Below, in pieces: positions 1 to 8,211 of a DNA stretch of 64,000 nucleotides (within the stretch, counting starts at the first letter, position 1; each line of letters begins with the position of its first letter). Origin of the DNA: CAYMTR01 sp964393405. Its GTDB lineage: Bacteria > Bacteroidota > Bacteroidia > Bacteroidales > Prolixibacteraceae. The notes below the pieces were generated by a model. That model was not told the origin of the DNA. It ran no database searches and saw only the letters and a list, made by a program, of their open reading frames with translations. A program made the translations under genes and the position numbers. The stretch covers positions 1-64,000 of the forward strand of contig CAYMTR010000004.1 of the NCBI GenBank assembly GCA_964393405.1, given 5' to 3'.

Positions 1-2
1 CA

Positions 3-506
3 GAAGATGAAATACATACCAAATCACTGAACGAATATAAAGAAGATTATAAGCAACAGATTAAAGTCGGCAATATTCAGAAAGCGTATAAGGGTATTAT
101 GGATTTCATGAAGCGGCTCAGAACTTATTTCTATAACACTTATCCTGCAGGTTTTTATATTGGTTCTGTTTATTCAGGCGATATGACTATTACTTATTTC
201 CCCTTTACGCCTGAAATCCTTAAAGAACAAAAGCTTAAAATAGCAATAGTCTTTAATCATCAGGAAATGAGATTTGAAATATGGTTAGCCGGACAAAATA
301 AGCAGATTCAAAAAAAGTACTGGGAAATGTTCAGGGATAGCGATTGGATTAAATATCATGTGCCTGACAGTATCGATAAAAGCTTTTCAATCGTTGATAA
401 TATTCTGGTTAATAATCCTGATTTTGATAATTTGGATTCTCTTATTGAACAAATAGAAGCTAGTGTGATGGATTTTATAAATGAAATAAAACAAGTCCTC
501 AAATAA
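3..506 (+). CDS. DUF7000 family protein, 5' end outside window
   Basis: The frame is open from base 3 and has no stop back to the window edge, so the start codon lies upstream. The first in-frame ATG at 99 would remove the conserved-looking segment KSLNEYKEDYKQQIKVGNIQ, so it is unlikely to be the real start. From memory the sequence matches the DUF7000 family of Bacteroidota and Firmicutes: a KSLNEYK-type opening, the FYNTYPAGFYIGSVYSG block, KLKIAIVFNHQEMRFEIWLAG and the KYWEMFRDSDWIKY block. It is a soluble alpha/beta protein with no signal peptide or membrane segment. The biochemical function of the family is unknown to me, and the genes that follow do not suggest a role. Confidence 0.7.
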   Translation, partial: EDEIHTKSLNEYKEDYKQQIKVGNIQKAYKGIMDFMKRLRTYFYNTYPAGFYIGSVYSGDMTITYFPFTPEILKEQKLKIAIVFNHQEMRFEIWLAGQNKQIQKKYWEMFRDSDWIKYHVPDSIDKSFSIVDNILVNNPDFDNLDSLIEQIEASVMDFINEIKQVLK

Positions 507-547
507 GAACTTAACAGAATATTTTAAAAAAAGCTATCTTTATAATT

Positions 548-1288
548 ATGAAACAAGCCCATCTTATATTGTCGATTCTATTTGCAGTTATTCTTATAAG
601 TTGCGATAAAGGAGACGGCGACTACCCTGAATTAGTGAAAGTTGGTGATGATAAGGATATGATAATTGAATATTACGACACAACAATTACAGGAGGTTAC
701 TATTCTCCGGAATTATTCAATATTGATATTGACTTTGATGGAATTGATGATATTCAATTTGTGAGTGATATATGGGGTTCCCCGGCAGTTGGTCAGAAAC
801 GCAGGTCAGCAATTAAATCAATCAATAGAGAAGTACAGTTTTATGGATATCCAACGATGGATACCTTGTTTGTTTATAATGTGTTTGATACTATAAGTGG
901 AGTAGAAAATGAAGTTATTATTTATCAAAGTATTATAAGTTCATATCATCGGTACAATGAAAATGATTCAATTGCGAATATTTCTCCGGCTTTCAAATTG
1001 ACACCCTTAGTCAGGGGAGATTATATCAATAAAAATGATGCTTTTAATGCAGATTCTATCATTTTAAACAATGAATCACATAATTATCATCCTTCATATT
1101 ATCAAATAAGCACTGATACTGTATTGTACAGGAATTATGCATTCCTTAATGATAGCCATACATTTCCGACAAATGAAATAAGGTATATTGGTTTTCGGGT
1201 CGAAAAGGATTTCAGGTTAGGATGGATAAGGATTGGTGTTTTTGACAATTACAAGATTCTTTTATTAGAGAGCGGAATTCAGGAATAA
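548..1288 (+). CDS. Predicted lipoprotein of unknown function
   Basis: The N-terminus has a short basic segment, a hydrophobic stretch and a lipobox-like LISC, giving a lipidated Cys at residue 19, so export and anchoring in the envelope are likely. The mature part begins with an acidic linker (DKGDGDY) and is then rich in Asp, Tyr and Ile with beta-strand-like spacing. A DIDFDGIDD segment near residue 60 resembles an Asp-rich, possibly calcium-binding, loop of the kind seen in FG-GAP-like proteins; this is only a resemblance. I do not recognise the family. It is 41 bases downstream of the DUF7000 gene and 122 bases upstream of the protease gene, so it may be a single-gene unit. Confidence 0.75.
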   Translation: MKQAHLILSILFAVILISCDKGDGDYPELVKVGDDKDMIIEYYDTTITGGYYSPELFNIDIDFDGIDDIQFVSDIWGSPAVGQKRRSAIKSINREVQFYGYPTMDTLFVYNVFDTISGVENEVIIYQSIISSYHRYNENDSIANISPAFKLTPLVRGDYINKNDAFNADSIILNNESHNYHPSYYQISTDTVLYRNYAFLNDSHTFPTNEIRYIGFRVEKDFRLGWIRIGVFDNYKILLLESGIQE

Positions 1289-1410
1289 TTATATTAAAGA
1301 CATTATTATGTTTCAATTATAAGTGTTATTTTTATGTTTTAAAAGGTGGACTAACAGGTCAACTTTAATCGTTCATCCTTTTGAACCTAAACCAATAACA
1401 CCCTTATAAT

Positions 1411-4400
1411 ATGAAGAGCGCCAAATTCATTTTTAGTATTCTAATTCTGTTTCTTATTAGTTCGATAAATTACATCGGGCAAGCTTCTGAAGTTCAAGAC
1501 AGTCAATTCCAATTGACTAATACTACATTGCAGGAAAACAATTCAATAACATTTCGAGTAAACATGTCAAACTACATAACTCTTGGTTTCTTTAATCCAA
1601 CAGTTCACAAAGTTTATCTGGCTGGGGAATTCAATGGCTGGGCATTAAACAATGTTATGACAAAACAGTCGGGGAGCAATATTTACAGTGTGACTGTTTT
1701 ACTTCCCCCGGGCAAGGTATATGAATACAAGTTTTATATTGATGTAACTCAAAATTGTGATCAGTATGAAGGACTTGTTGGTAATGGAAAAAACGGTAAC
1801 AGAATATTGAATACCGGGTCAGCAGGCATTGAACTTCCGGTTGTTAATTTTGGTAATTACATCATAGACACTAAAACTATCTCAAGGGAAAAGGCAGAAA
1901 CAATTGCAAAAAACTGGTACAAACACTGGAATCCTGATAAGACTGTAAGCACGGAAATCAAAAGGTATAACAGTGAAACTTTCTGGGGGCAACCATCTTT
2001 TCATGTTTTTAATTTCACTTCAGGAGGATGGGTTGCAGTTTCTGCTGTTGAGCGTATGAGTCCAATAATTGGCTACGACTTTAAAGGTGAGGCAAACTGG
2101 ATAGGAAGCAACATTTATCAAAGCCATATGGGCGAAGTTGTTACTGATGAAGTACTACTGGAGTGGGATAATCTTTATTCCAACGACTTCAGCAGCTACG
2201 GCACCAAGCAAGTCCTTCCTTTATTAACTACACATTGGCACCAGTGGTGGCCTTACAATGCATATTACCCTATAAATCCAACTTTTTATAAAGAAGAAAA
2301 AGGGCATTATCGTACGGGTTGTACAATTACCGCCGGTGTTCAGATGATGAAGTACTGGAATCACCCTGAAAAGGGCAAGGGCGTTGTTCATGTTAATGAT
2401 CAAGCATGGGGCGATTACTATTATGACCTTGCTGAAGCAAGTTATGATTGGGATAATATGCCTGATTTCTTGCCAAATGATACATCCTTGACCGAAGATG
2501 TATATGGTCCTTCAGCTTTATTAAACTCTACCTTATGTATTTCTCTTGAGAATATGAGAGGGGAACTTTATACAAACTGGCTTACATCATGGGCTGTCCA
2601 CTTTGGATATTCTCCTACATCTGAGTTGCTACAGCGCAGTAATCTCTCATACGAACAATGGCTGAATTCTTGTAAAAGTGAACTTGATAATAAAAGACCA
2701 ATTATGTTAGCCGGCTCAGGTGATGTTTCAGGCCAAGGAGGGCATGCATTTATTACAGACGGATATCAACCAAACGGATATTTCCACATAAATTTTGGAT
2801 GGGCTGACATAAATGGTTACCTCGACGGATATTACCCTTTAAATAATTTAGGTGGGCATCATTTTAACAATTTAGCAATCATTAAGCTTGAGCCCGATTA
2901 TTATGAGCCAAGCTATAAAAAAGAATATTGGCCAGATGAAAATACAGTGCTGCTGATGCATTTCAATGGTGATCTTAAGAATGAATCATTTATTGGCGGC
3001 TCTGCAACAAGTCAGGGTTCAGGCATTTCATTTCCTCAGAATGATATACCAGGATTGGGGAATTGTGCAAGAATTGATAATACTACGGTTGACAAAAGAT
3101 CTTTAATATCATTTGCTCATAATGAAGCCCTCAACTTGCAAAGCGACTGGACAATTGAATTCTGGTGTTTTATTAATTCATGGGAAACGAATTCATTCCT
3201 TGTCAACAAAATGACCAGTGATTGGTTAAACATAAACTACAACCTGAGGCTTAATAAATCGGAAAGCTCATTGTTTTATGAATACAAAGCGTCGGGCTCT
3301 GGATACTATACATCTCTTGACATGAATCCGTATATTCTCGAAACCGGGAAATGGTATCATTTCACGTATATCAGGAAGACAGATACAAAAAACCTTCAGC
3401 TTTTGATTCATGATTCTAATGATGAATTGGTTTATTATAAATCTCAACCTTATAACGGCAAAGAAGAATGGATGCCGGGGGTCAATTCAAGCCCCTTGTT
3501 TATCGGTGGGTGTTCTCATGGGTTTGACTTTTTTGATGGATATATTGATGAGCTGAGGATAAGTAATATTGCCCGTACTTATGACATTTTCTTCGCGGAG
3601 AGCCCTGATGTGCCAATTCTAAGAACACCATTGAATGAATCCGTAGTGGGTACAGGTGACTTTTCTTTAAGTTGGAACAATACTCCAAATGTTAACAGTT
3701 ATTCTTTGCAGGTATCCACAAATTCTGATTTCAGCACAACAATTATAAATGAAAACGGATTAACTGACGCTGGCAAACAAATGAACGGTCTGTCGGAAAA
3801 CACACCTTACTATTGGAGGGTAAAAGCGGCAAATATGGCCGGGACAAGTGATTGGTCAGAAACCCGCAGCTTTACGATTGTTTATAATTTGCCTGGGGTA
3901 GTAACTTTGGCAAGTCCGGCAAACAACTCAGAAGGTGTACCATTCAACACTTTGCTGAGTTGGAACATTGCATCTGATGCGAACAGCTATAATTTGCAAT
4001 TATCAACAACTCTTGATTTCAGCACAACAATTTTAAATGAGAGAGGGATAACAACTACGGCTAAATCGATAGAAGGGCTTATTAACAACACTACTTATTT
4101 TTGGAGGGTGAATGCTACAAACGCAGCAGGAACAAACAACTGGTCTGATGTATGGAGTTTTACCACTTTAAAACCCGAAGGAACTGAAAAGATTAATTCT
4201 TTTGAGTCAGTTATGATTTTTCCAAACCCAGCAAATGACAAGCTATTTATTGAAGGATTAAAAGATAAGAATACTTCAGTTTCAATTCTGTCGCTAGATG
4301 GCAAGTTGATTAAACAAATCAACATGAAAGGGAATAATTCGATTGACATAAGCGATATTCGGCAAGGAGTATTTCTTATACATTTAATAAATTCTGAATC

Positions 4401-4434
4401 ATATTTAATTGAGAAACTTATTATTCAGAGATAA
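1411..4434 (+). CDS. Secreted C10 (streptopain-family) cysteine protease with LamG, FN3-like and T9SS sorting domains
   Basis: The order seen is: signal peptide (about 1-25); an isoamylase/glycogen-binding-like E-set domain (about 45-150) with VYLAGEFNGWA; a Spi-like inhibitory prodomain (about 158-245); a C10 peptidase domain (about 265-495) with LLTTHWHQWWPYN, nucleophile Cys304 in RTGCTITAGVQMMKYW and His445 in GGHAFITDGY followed by FHINFGWAD; a LamG-like domain (about 510-730); two FN3-like repeats (about 735-925) with matching NSYxLQ/YYWRV motifs; and a C-terminal T9SS type A domain (FPNPANDKLFIEG, ending in KLIIQR). Both catalytic residues are present, so an active extracellular protease is expected. 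Unusually, the E-set domain lies before the prodomain and would be lost on maturation. No inhibitor gene is adjacent. Confidence 0.9.
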   Translation: MKSAKFIFSILILFLISSINYIGQASEVQDSQFQLTNTTLQENNSITFRVNMSNYITLGFFNPTVHKVYLAGEFNGWALNNVMTKQSGSNIYSVTVLLPPGKVYEYKFYIDVTQNCDQYEGLVGNGKNGNRILNTGSAGIELPVVNFGNYIIDTKTISREKAETIAKNWYKHWNPDKTVSTEIKRYNSETFWGQPSFHVFNFTSGGWVAVSAVERMSPIIGYDFKGEANWIGSNIYQSHMGEVVTDEVLLEWDNLYSNDFSSYGTKQVLPLLTTHWHQWWPYNAYYPINPTFYKEEKGHYRTGCTITAGVQMMKYWNHPEKGKGVVHVNDQAWGDYYYDLAEASYDWDNMPDFLPNDTSLTEDVYGPSALLNSTLCISLENMRGELYTNWLTSWAVHFGYSPTSELLQRSNLSYEQWLNSCKSELDNKRPIMLAGSGDVSGQGGHAFITDGYQPNGYFHINFGWADINGYLDGYYPLNNLGGHHFNNLAIIKLEPDYYEPSYKKEYWPDENTVLLMHFNGDLKNESFIGGSATSQGSGISFPQNDIPGLGNCARIDNTTVDKRSLISFAHNEALNLQSDWTIEFWCFINSWETNSFLVNKMTSDWLNINYNLRLNKSESSLFYEYKASGSGYYTSLDMNPYILETGKWYHFTYIRKTDTKNLQLLIHDSNDELVYYKSQPYNGKEEWMPGVNSSPLFIGGCSHGFDFFDGYIDELRISNIARTYDIFFAESPDVPILRTPLNESVVGTGDFSLSWNNTPNVNSYSLQVSTNSDFSTTIINENGLTDAGKQMNGLSENTPYYWRVKAANMAGTSDWSETRSFTIVYNLPGVVTLASPANNSEGVPFNTLLSWNIASDANSYNLQLSTTLDFSTTILNERGITTTAKSIEGLINNTTYFWRVNATNAAGTNNWSDVWSFTTLKPEGTEKINSFESVMIFPNPANDKLFIEGLKDKNTSVSILSLDGKLIKQINMKGNNSIDISDIRQGVFLIHLINSESYLIEKLIIQR

Positions 4435-4466
4435 CCATAAGTTAGTCTAAATTATAAGATATAGTT

Positions 4467-4943
4467 ATGCCAAGTTTATCACCGGGTACATCAGGAGCAA
4501 AAGAAGCTTACGGAGTTTCAATTTTAAGAGAAGATAAGACAATTCACATACCCCCGAAAGCCTTCTTAAGATATAATCTCAAAGAAAGGGATGTTGTATT
4601 ATTGACATCGACCAGAGAAGGAGAATGTGGATTTGCAATAATTAGTGTTGAAAAAGCAAAGGATAGTGTTTTCAAAAAAATCATTGATAAGATAGAATTG
4701 ATAGATAAACCGATCTTGATAAACTCAAGACCCTATGCTCTTGTTCAGACAAAGAATATGTCGGTTAAATTCAATGATGATATAATAAAGGCATTTGATT
4801 TAAAAATTGGGGAACAGTTTGTTGTTATTAAAAGTACCACAATGACAATGAGCTATAATCCAATTAAAATTTTTAAAGGAAAGCTTGCAAGTCATGGTTT
4901 CCTTGAGGCGGTAAAGAATATAGACAAACTTGAAATATTCTAA
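4467..4943 (+). CDS. Hypothetical protein with two AbrB-like swapped-hairpin motifs
   Basis: This 158-residue protein has no signal peptide or membrane segment. Two segments look alike and resemble the SpoVT/AbrB DNA-binding hairpin: about 23-52 (DKTIHIPPKAFLRYNLKERDV) and about 93-125 (MSVKFNDDIIKAFDLKIGEQ followed by FVVIKST). In each, a short beta strand leads into a helix and a loop of the form L-K-x-G/R-E/D-x-V. This suggests an intramolecular duplication, with one chain supplying a pseudo-dimer. The fold call is inference by eye; DNA binding is not shown. The gene lies 32 bases after the protease gene and is followed by a gene-poor 190-base gap, so it could be the last gene of a two-gene unit. 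Confidence 0.65.
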   Translation: MPSLSPGTSGAKEAYGVSILREDKTIHIPPKAFLRYNLKERDVVLLTSTREGECGFAIISVEKAKDSVFKKIIDKIELIDKPILINSRPYALVQTKNMSVKFNDDIIKAFDLKIGEQFVVIKSTTMTMSYNPIKIFKGKLASHGFLEAVKNIDKLEIF

Positions 4944-5134
4944 ATGAACAATTAAAAGGAACCATGAAAGGTGCAGTTATATTTTTAACAATTGCGCACA
5001 TATTAAGAATAAAAACAATTGTGGGGAGTGTGATTATTTTCCGTGCGATAAAATAGAGTCAGTATAATTATTCGGGGGAAAACTAAGACAAGATTGTATT
5101 TGAGATGGGAATATAAAAACGCAAACAAGGTAAG

Positions 5135-5743
5135 ATGACAGGAATGGATAAAATTTATATAGAAGAAAAGACATTCGAGAAAGTCAATTTTCAGGAGAGT
5201 CCACTGAAAAAGGGGGAATACGAGAGTTGTATTTTCAATCAGTGTGATTTTTCAAACGCTGACCTTTCTGAATTTGGTTTTTCTGAGTGTGTTTTCAATG
5301 CTTGTAATTTAAGTTTGGCAAGGCTGATGAAAACAGCATTCCGGGAGGTAAGGTTCAAAGATTGTAAAATGTTAGGTCTTCACTTTGAAAACTGCAATGA
5401 GTTTGGGCTTTCATTTTCCTTTGAGAATTGTCAGCTCAACGATTCTTCCTTCTACAAGATTAAGATGAAAAATACAAGCTTCAGAAATTCTAGATTACTG
5501 GATACTGATTTTGCTGAATGTGATTTGTCTGGTTCCTTGTTTGATGGCTGCGACTTAAGCGGGGCATTGTTTGATCACACAAACATTGAAAAGGTTGATT
5601 TTCGGACTTCTTATAACTATTCTATTGATCCTGAGACTAACAAAGTCAAAAAGGCTAAATTCTCGATATTGGGAGTTGCGGGACTATTAAATAAATATGG
5701 CATTGAAATAGAAAGGAATATGAATTTCGAAAATCATGGATAA
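5135..5743 (+). CDS. Pentapeptide-repeat protein
   Basis: From about residue 14 to 160 the chain follows the A(D/N)LxF pentapeptide pattern, for example CIFNQCDFSNADLSEFGFSE and DLSGSLFDGCDLSGALFDHT, which predicts a right-handed quadrilateral beta-helix. The length (202 residues) and a C-terminal helical tail (KAKFSILGVAGLLNKYGIEI) resemble the Qnr-like branch of DNA-mimic proteins that bind type II topoisomerases, but topoisomerase protection cannot be read from sequence. A start at 5135 keeps upstream AAGG; a second ATG at 5144 is possible and changes only three residues. The 3' end overlaps the next gene by 8 bases (ATGGATAA), which implies co-translation with the DUF1016 nuclease-like gene. 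Confidence 0.88.
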   Translation: MTGMDKIYIEEKTFEKVNFQESPLKKGEYESCIFNQCDFSNADLSEFGFSECVFNACNLSLARLMKTAFREVRFKDCKMLGLHFENCNEFGLSFSFENCQLNDSSFYKIKMKNTSFRNSRLLDTDFAECDLSGSLFDGCDLSGALFDHTNIEKVDFRTSYNYSIDPETNKVKKAKFSILGVAGLLNKYGIEIERNMNFENHG

Positions 5744-6725
5744 ACGCTTTACTGATATAATCCTGCTAATTAAACAATCCCGTTCAAATGTAATAAGATT
5801 AATTAACGAAGAATTGATTAATCTATATTGGCAAATTGGGAAATATGTAAGCAAGAAAATTGAACAAACTGAATGGGGAGATTCTGTTGTAGAAGAATTG
5901 GCAAGTTATATCAAATTAAATGAACCTGAAATTAAGGGATTCTCTGATAAGAATATTTGGAGAATGAAGCAGTTTTATGAAACATATAAGGATTCTCCAA
6001 AACTCTCAACATTGCTGAGAGAAATCAGTTGGTCCCATAATCTGGCAATTTTTTCACGTTGCAAGACTCCTGAAGAGAGAGAATTCTATTTAAAACTGGC
6101 CAAGAAAGAGAATTACAGTTATAGAGAGCTTGACAGACAAATTTCTGCAAGTCTTTTTGAAAGAACAATTTTAGGAAACTCAAAACTCTCAACAGTGTTG
6201 AGAGAATCTAATAGAGACTTGACCAACACCTTTAGAGATAGCTATGTTTTTGATTTTCTAAACTTTTCTGAACCATATAATGAGAGTGACTTGAAGAGGG
6301 GGTTAGTTAAACAAATGAAAGAATTAATTCTTGAACTTGGGAAAGATTTCTTATTTATAGCAGAAGAGTACAAATTACAAGTAGGAAATTCAGATTTTTA
6401 CATAGATCTACTCTTTTATCATAGAGGGTTACAATGCTTGGTTTCTTTCGAATTGAAAGTCGACAAGTTCAAGCCGGAACATTTAGGACAATTAAATTTT
6501 TATTTGGAAGCATTAGATCGAGACATAAAGAAACCAAACGAAAATCCTAGTATTGGAATTTTGTTATGTAAAGACAAGGATAGTGAAGTAGTTGAATATG
6601 CGTTAAGCAGAAGTCTTTCTCCTACATTGGTTGCTGAGTATAGGACTCAACTTCCTGATAAAAAAATATTGCAACAGAAGCTTCACGAACTTTTTGACAA
6701 AGGGAATAATATACGGTTTATTTAA
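5736..6725 (+). CDS. DUF1016/YhcG-family PDDEXK nuclease-domain protein
   Basis: The N-terminal helical domain (about 1-165; LINLYWQIGKYVSKK and FSDKNIWRMKQFYE) and C-terminal PDDEXK domain (about 190-310) are those of the YhcG/DUF1016 family. Candidate active-site residues are present: Asp224 in FYIDLLFYHRGLQC and Glu239-x-Lys241 in SFELKVDKF. The conserved HLGQLNFYLEALDRD and PSIGILLCKDKD blocks follow. Length (329) is normal. The family is common in accessory regions and next to defence or restriction genes, but its substrate is not settled as far as I know. Translation probably couples to the preceding pentapeptide gene through the 8-base overlap. Two copies of a KLSTxLRE element, each coded by a palindrome, lie at residues 89-96 and 150-157. 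Confidence 0.92.
   Translation: MDKRFTDIILLIKQSRSNVIRLINEELINLYWQIGKYVSKKIEQTEWGDSVVEELASYIKLNEPEIKGFSDKNIWRMKQFYETYKDSPKLSTLLREISWSHNLAIFSRCKTPEEREFYLKLAKKENYSYRELDRQISASLFERTILGNSKLSTVLRESNRDLTNTFRDSYVFDFLNFSEPYNESDLKRGLVKQMKELILELGKDFLFIAEEYKLQVGNSDFYIDLLFYHRGLQCLVSFELKVDKFKPEHLGQLNFYLEALDRDIKKPNENPSIGILLCKDKDSEVVEYALSRSLSPTLVAEYRTQLPDKKILQQKLHELFDKGNNIRFI
6003..6021. repeat. Intragenic palindrome, copy 1 (KLST element of DUF1016 gene)
   Basis: The sequence CTCTCAACATTGCTGAGAG is a near-perfect inverted repeat: eight of nine arm pairs match around a single central base. It codes for part of the octapeptide KLSTLLRE and lies 183 bases (61 codons) before a second copy in the same frame. Confidence 0.7.
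6186..6204. repeat. Intragenic palindrome, copy 2 (KLST element of DUF1016 gene)
   Basis: The sequence CTCTCAACAGTGTTGAGAG is a perfect inverted repeat with 9-base arms around one central base. It codes for part of KLSTVLRE. It matches copy 1 at 17 of 19 bases and preserves the reading frame. Confidence 0.75.
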
Positions 6726-6737
6726 TATCAATAATTT

Positions 6738-7439
6738 ATGACTCAAGATTTAGACAGCAAAGCAAATTGGGACAAATTATTAAAGATTGGCGGTATCGCC
6801 GCAATAATTATTGTTTCGATTATCCCGGTTCAGATTATAATATTTGCTTTATTTCCCCCTCCAGATAGTCCGGTTGGTTTTTTTGAATTATTTGGGAGAA
6901 ACCCTTTACTGGGATTGCTAAGTCTTGACTTTCTTTACGTGATCAACAATTCAGTAATGATCTTTCTGTACCTGGGCCTTTTTGCTGCCCTGAAAAAGAC
7001 TAACTTCACTTATATGCTGATTGCTATAGTGGTTGGATTGATTGGTATCACTGCATACTATTCTTCGACGGTTGCTTTCGAGATGATGTCAATCAGTAAG
7101 CAGTATAACCTTGCTGAATCTTCTGAGTTAAGGCAACAGTTTATTTCTGCAGGTCATACACTTTTAGCTACTTATAAGGGGACAGCCTTTGATGTTTATT
7201 ATGTGCTTAATGCAATAACATTACTGCTTATTTCAAGGGTAATGTTTATGGATAATACTTTTAGCAAAACAACTGCTGTATTTGGATTGACATCAGGGAT
7301 ATTTATGATTATTCCATCAACAGCCGGACAAATAGGATTGATATTTTCTTTATTGTCGCTTATTCCCTGGGTGGTTTTTTCAATTTTAGTGGCTAAAAGG
7401 TTGTTTGTGTTATATAATAAAAGACAGACAGTTATTTGA
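6738..7439 (+). CDS. Six-helix integral membrane protein, DUF4386-like
   Basis: Six hydrophobic segments are visible (about 17-37, 60-80, 90-112, 145-167, 175-190 and 195-222), with charged loops, so this is an inner-membrane protein. The arrangement and the block HTLLATYKGTAFDVYYVLNAI resemble the DUF4386 family of uncharacterised membrane proteins; I hold this match with moderate confidence. There is no signal peptide and no transporter or catalytic motif. It begins 12 bases after the DUF1016 gene and is followed by a second, weakly similar six-helix protein 63 bases on, so these may be cotranscribed. Function unknown. Confidence 0.75.
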   Translation: MTQDLDSKANWDKLLKIGGIAAIIIVSIIPVQIIIFALFPPPDSPVGFFELFGRNPLLGLLSLDFLYVINNSVMIFLYLGLFAALKKTNFTYMLIAIVVGLIGITAYYSSTVAFEMMSISKQYNLAESSELRQQFISAGHTLLATYKGTAFDVYYVLNAITLLLISRVMFMDNTFSKTTAVFGLTSGIFMIIPSTAGQIGLIFSLLSLIPWVVFSILVAKRLFVLYNKRQTVI

Positions 7440-7502
7440 ATTTAGGAATCGTAAGGATTATTTATATGCAGAAAGTGATTATGAAATTAGACAATTTGAA
7501 AT

Positions 7503-8189
7503 ATGATAGATAAACAAGATTTCCCGAATAAAGCCTTCAGGATAATAATCATTTTATTAGGAATTTTCTCCTTTATTGGAATAGCAGGGTACGGGTTGAC
7601 CTATATTTTTAATATGCCTGATATAAGTCCTGATAAGTTTGTTCCAAAAACCATAGAACCAACTGAGAGCACTGGATTTGGGTTTGGGAATATTCTGGCT
7701 GTTTTTATTTTAATATATGCTTTCGCATTATTACCTGTTGTAGTTCTTTTTACTACAAAAAAATATAAGACTAACCCCTATGCAATGGTTATAGCCGGCA
7801 GTTTAATAGTTGTTTCATTGTTTTTTGAAATATTTAATAATCTACCATTAATTGGATTGACATTGGTAAATATAAATTTAGGTGATGTTCCTCCGGAAAC
7901 TCTTCTTTATATTCGTCAGACAGAAACCATAAGATACCTTTCATTTGATGTTGCCGGGTTTACTTTAATGTATCTAGGTTTCTTTATATATGCTATAATA
8001 TTTTACAAAACAATCAGGTTTCTTTCTTCTTTAGTTATTGTCAGCATAGTATTGTTTTTGGCGAATGTGCCTTTCCTTTGGGTTGAGCCAAAGATTGCAA
8101 TTATTTTAATGGTGATATCAATTTTAGCATTTGCCCTTGTTCCAATCATTATGGTTAAAATGATTATTAATCAACCTGAAAAAACATAG
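7503..8189 (+). CDS. Six-helix integral membrane protein, unknown family
   Basis: Hydrophobic segments at about 12-34, 57-78, 88-112, 135-157, 163-185 and 192-222 predict an inner-membrane protein with both ends cytoplasmic. A Pro/Asp-rich loop (NMPDISPDKFVPKTIEPTES, residues 37-56) would face the periplasm. I do not recognise a family. Its size and topology echo the preceding gene, although direct similarity is weak. The next gene, rsgA, starts 22 bases downstream, so the two may share a transcript. Nothing in the sequence points to a substrate. Confidence 0.72.
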   Translation: MIDKQDFPNKAFRIIIILLGIFSFIGIAGYGLTYIFNMPDISPDKFVPKTIEPTESTGFGFGNILAVFILIYAFALLPVVVLFTTKKYKTNPYAMVIAGSLIVVSLFFEIFNNLPLIGLTLVNINLGDVPPETLLYIRQTETIRYLSFDVAGFTLMYLGFFIYAIIFYKTIRFLSSLVIVSIVLFLANVPFLWVEPKIAIILMVISILAFALVPIIMVKMIINQPEKT

Positions 8190-8211
8190 ACAACTTATTC
8201 ACCCTAATAAA

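Noticed and set aside
4964..5056. Thirty-codon open frame with AGGA before its ATG, coding a hydrophobic peptide
   Set aside because: It is very short, has no recognised family and lies in an otherwise non-coding gap; chance occurrence in AT-rich DNA is likely.
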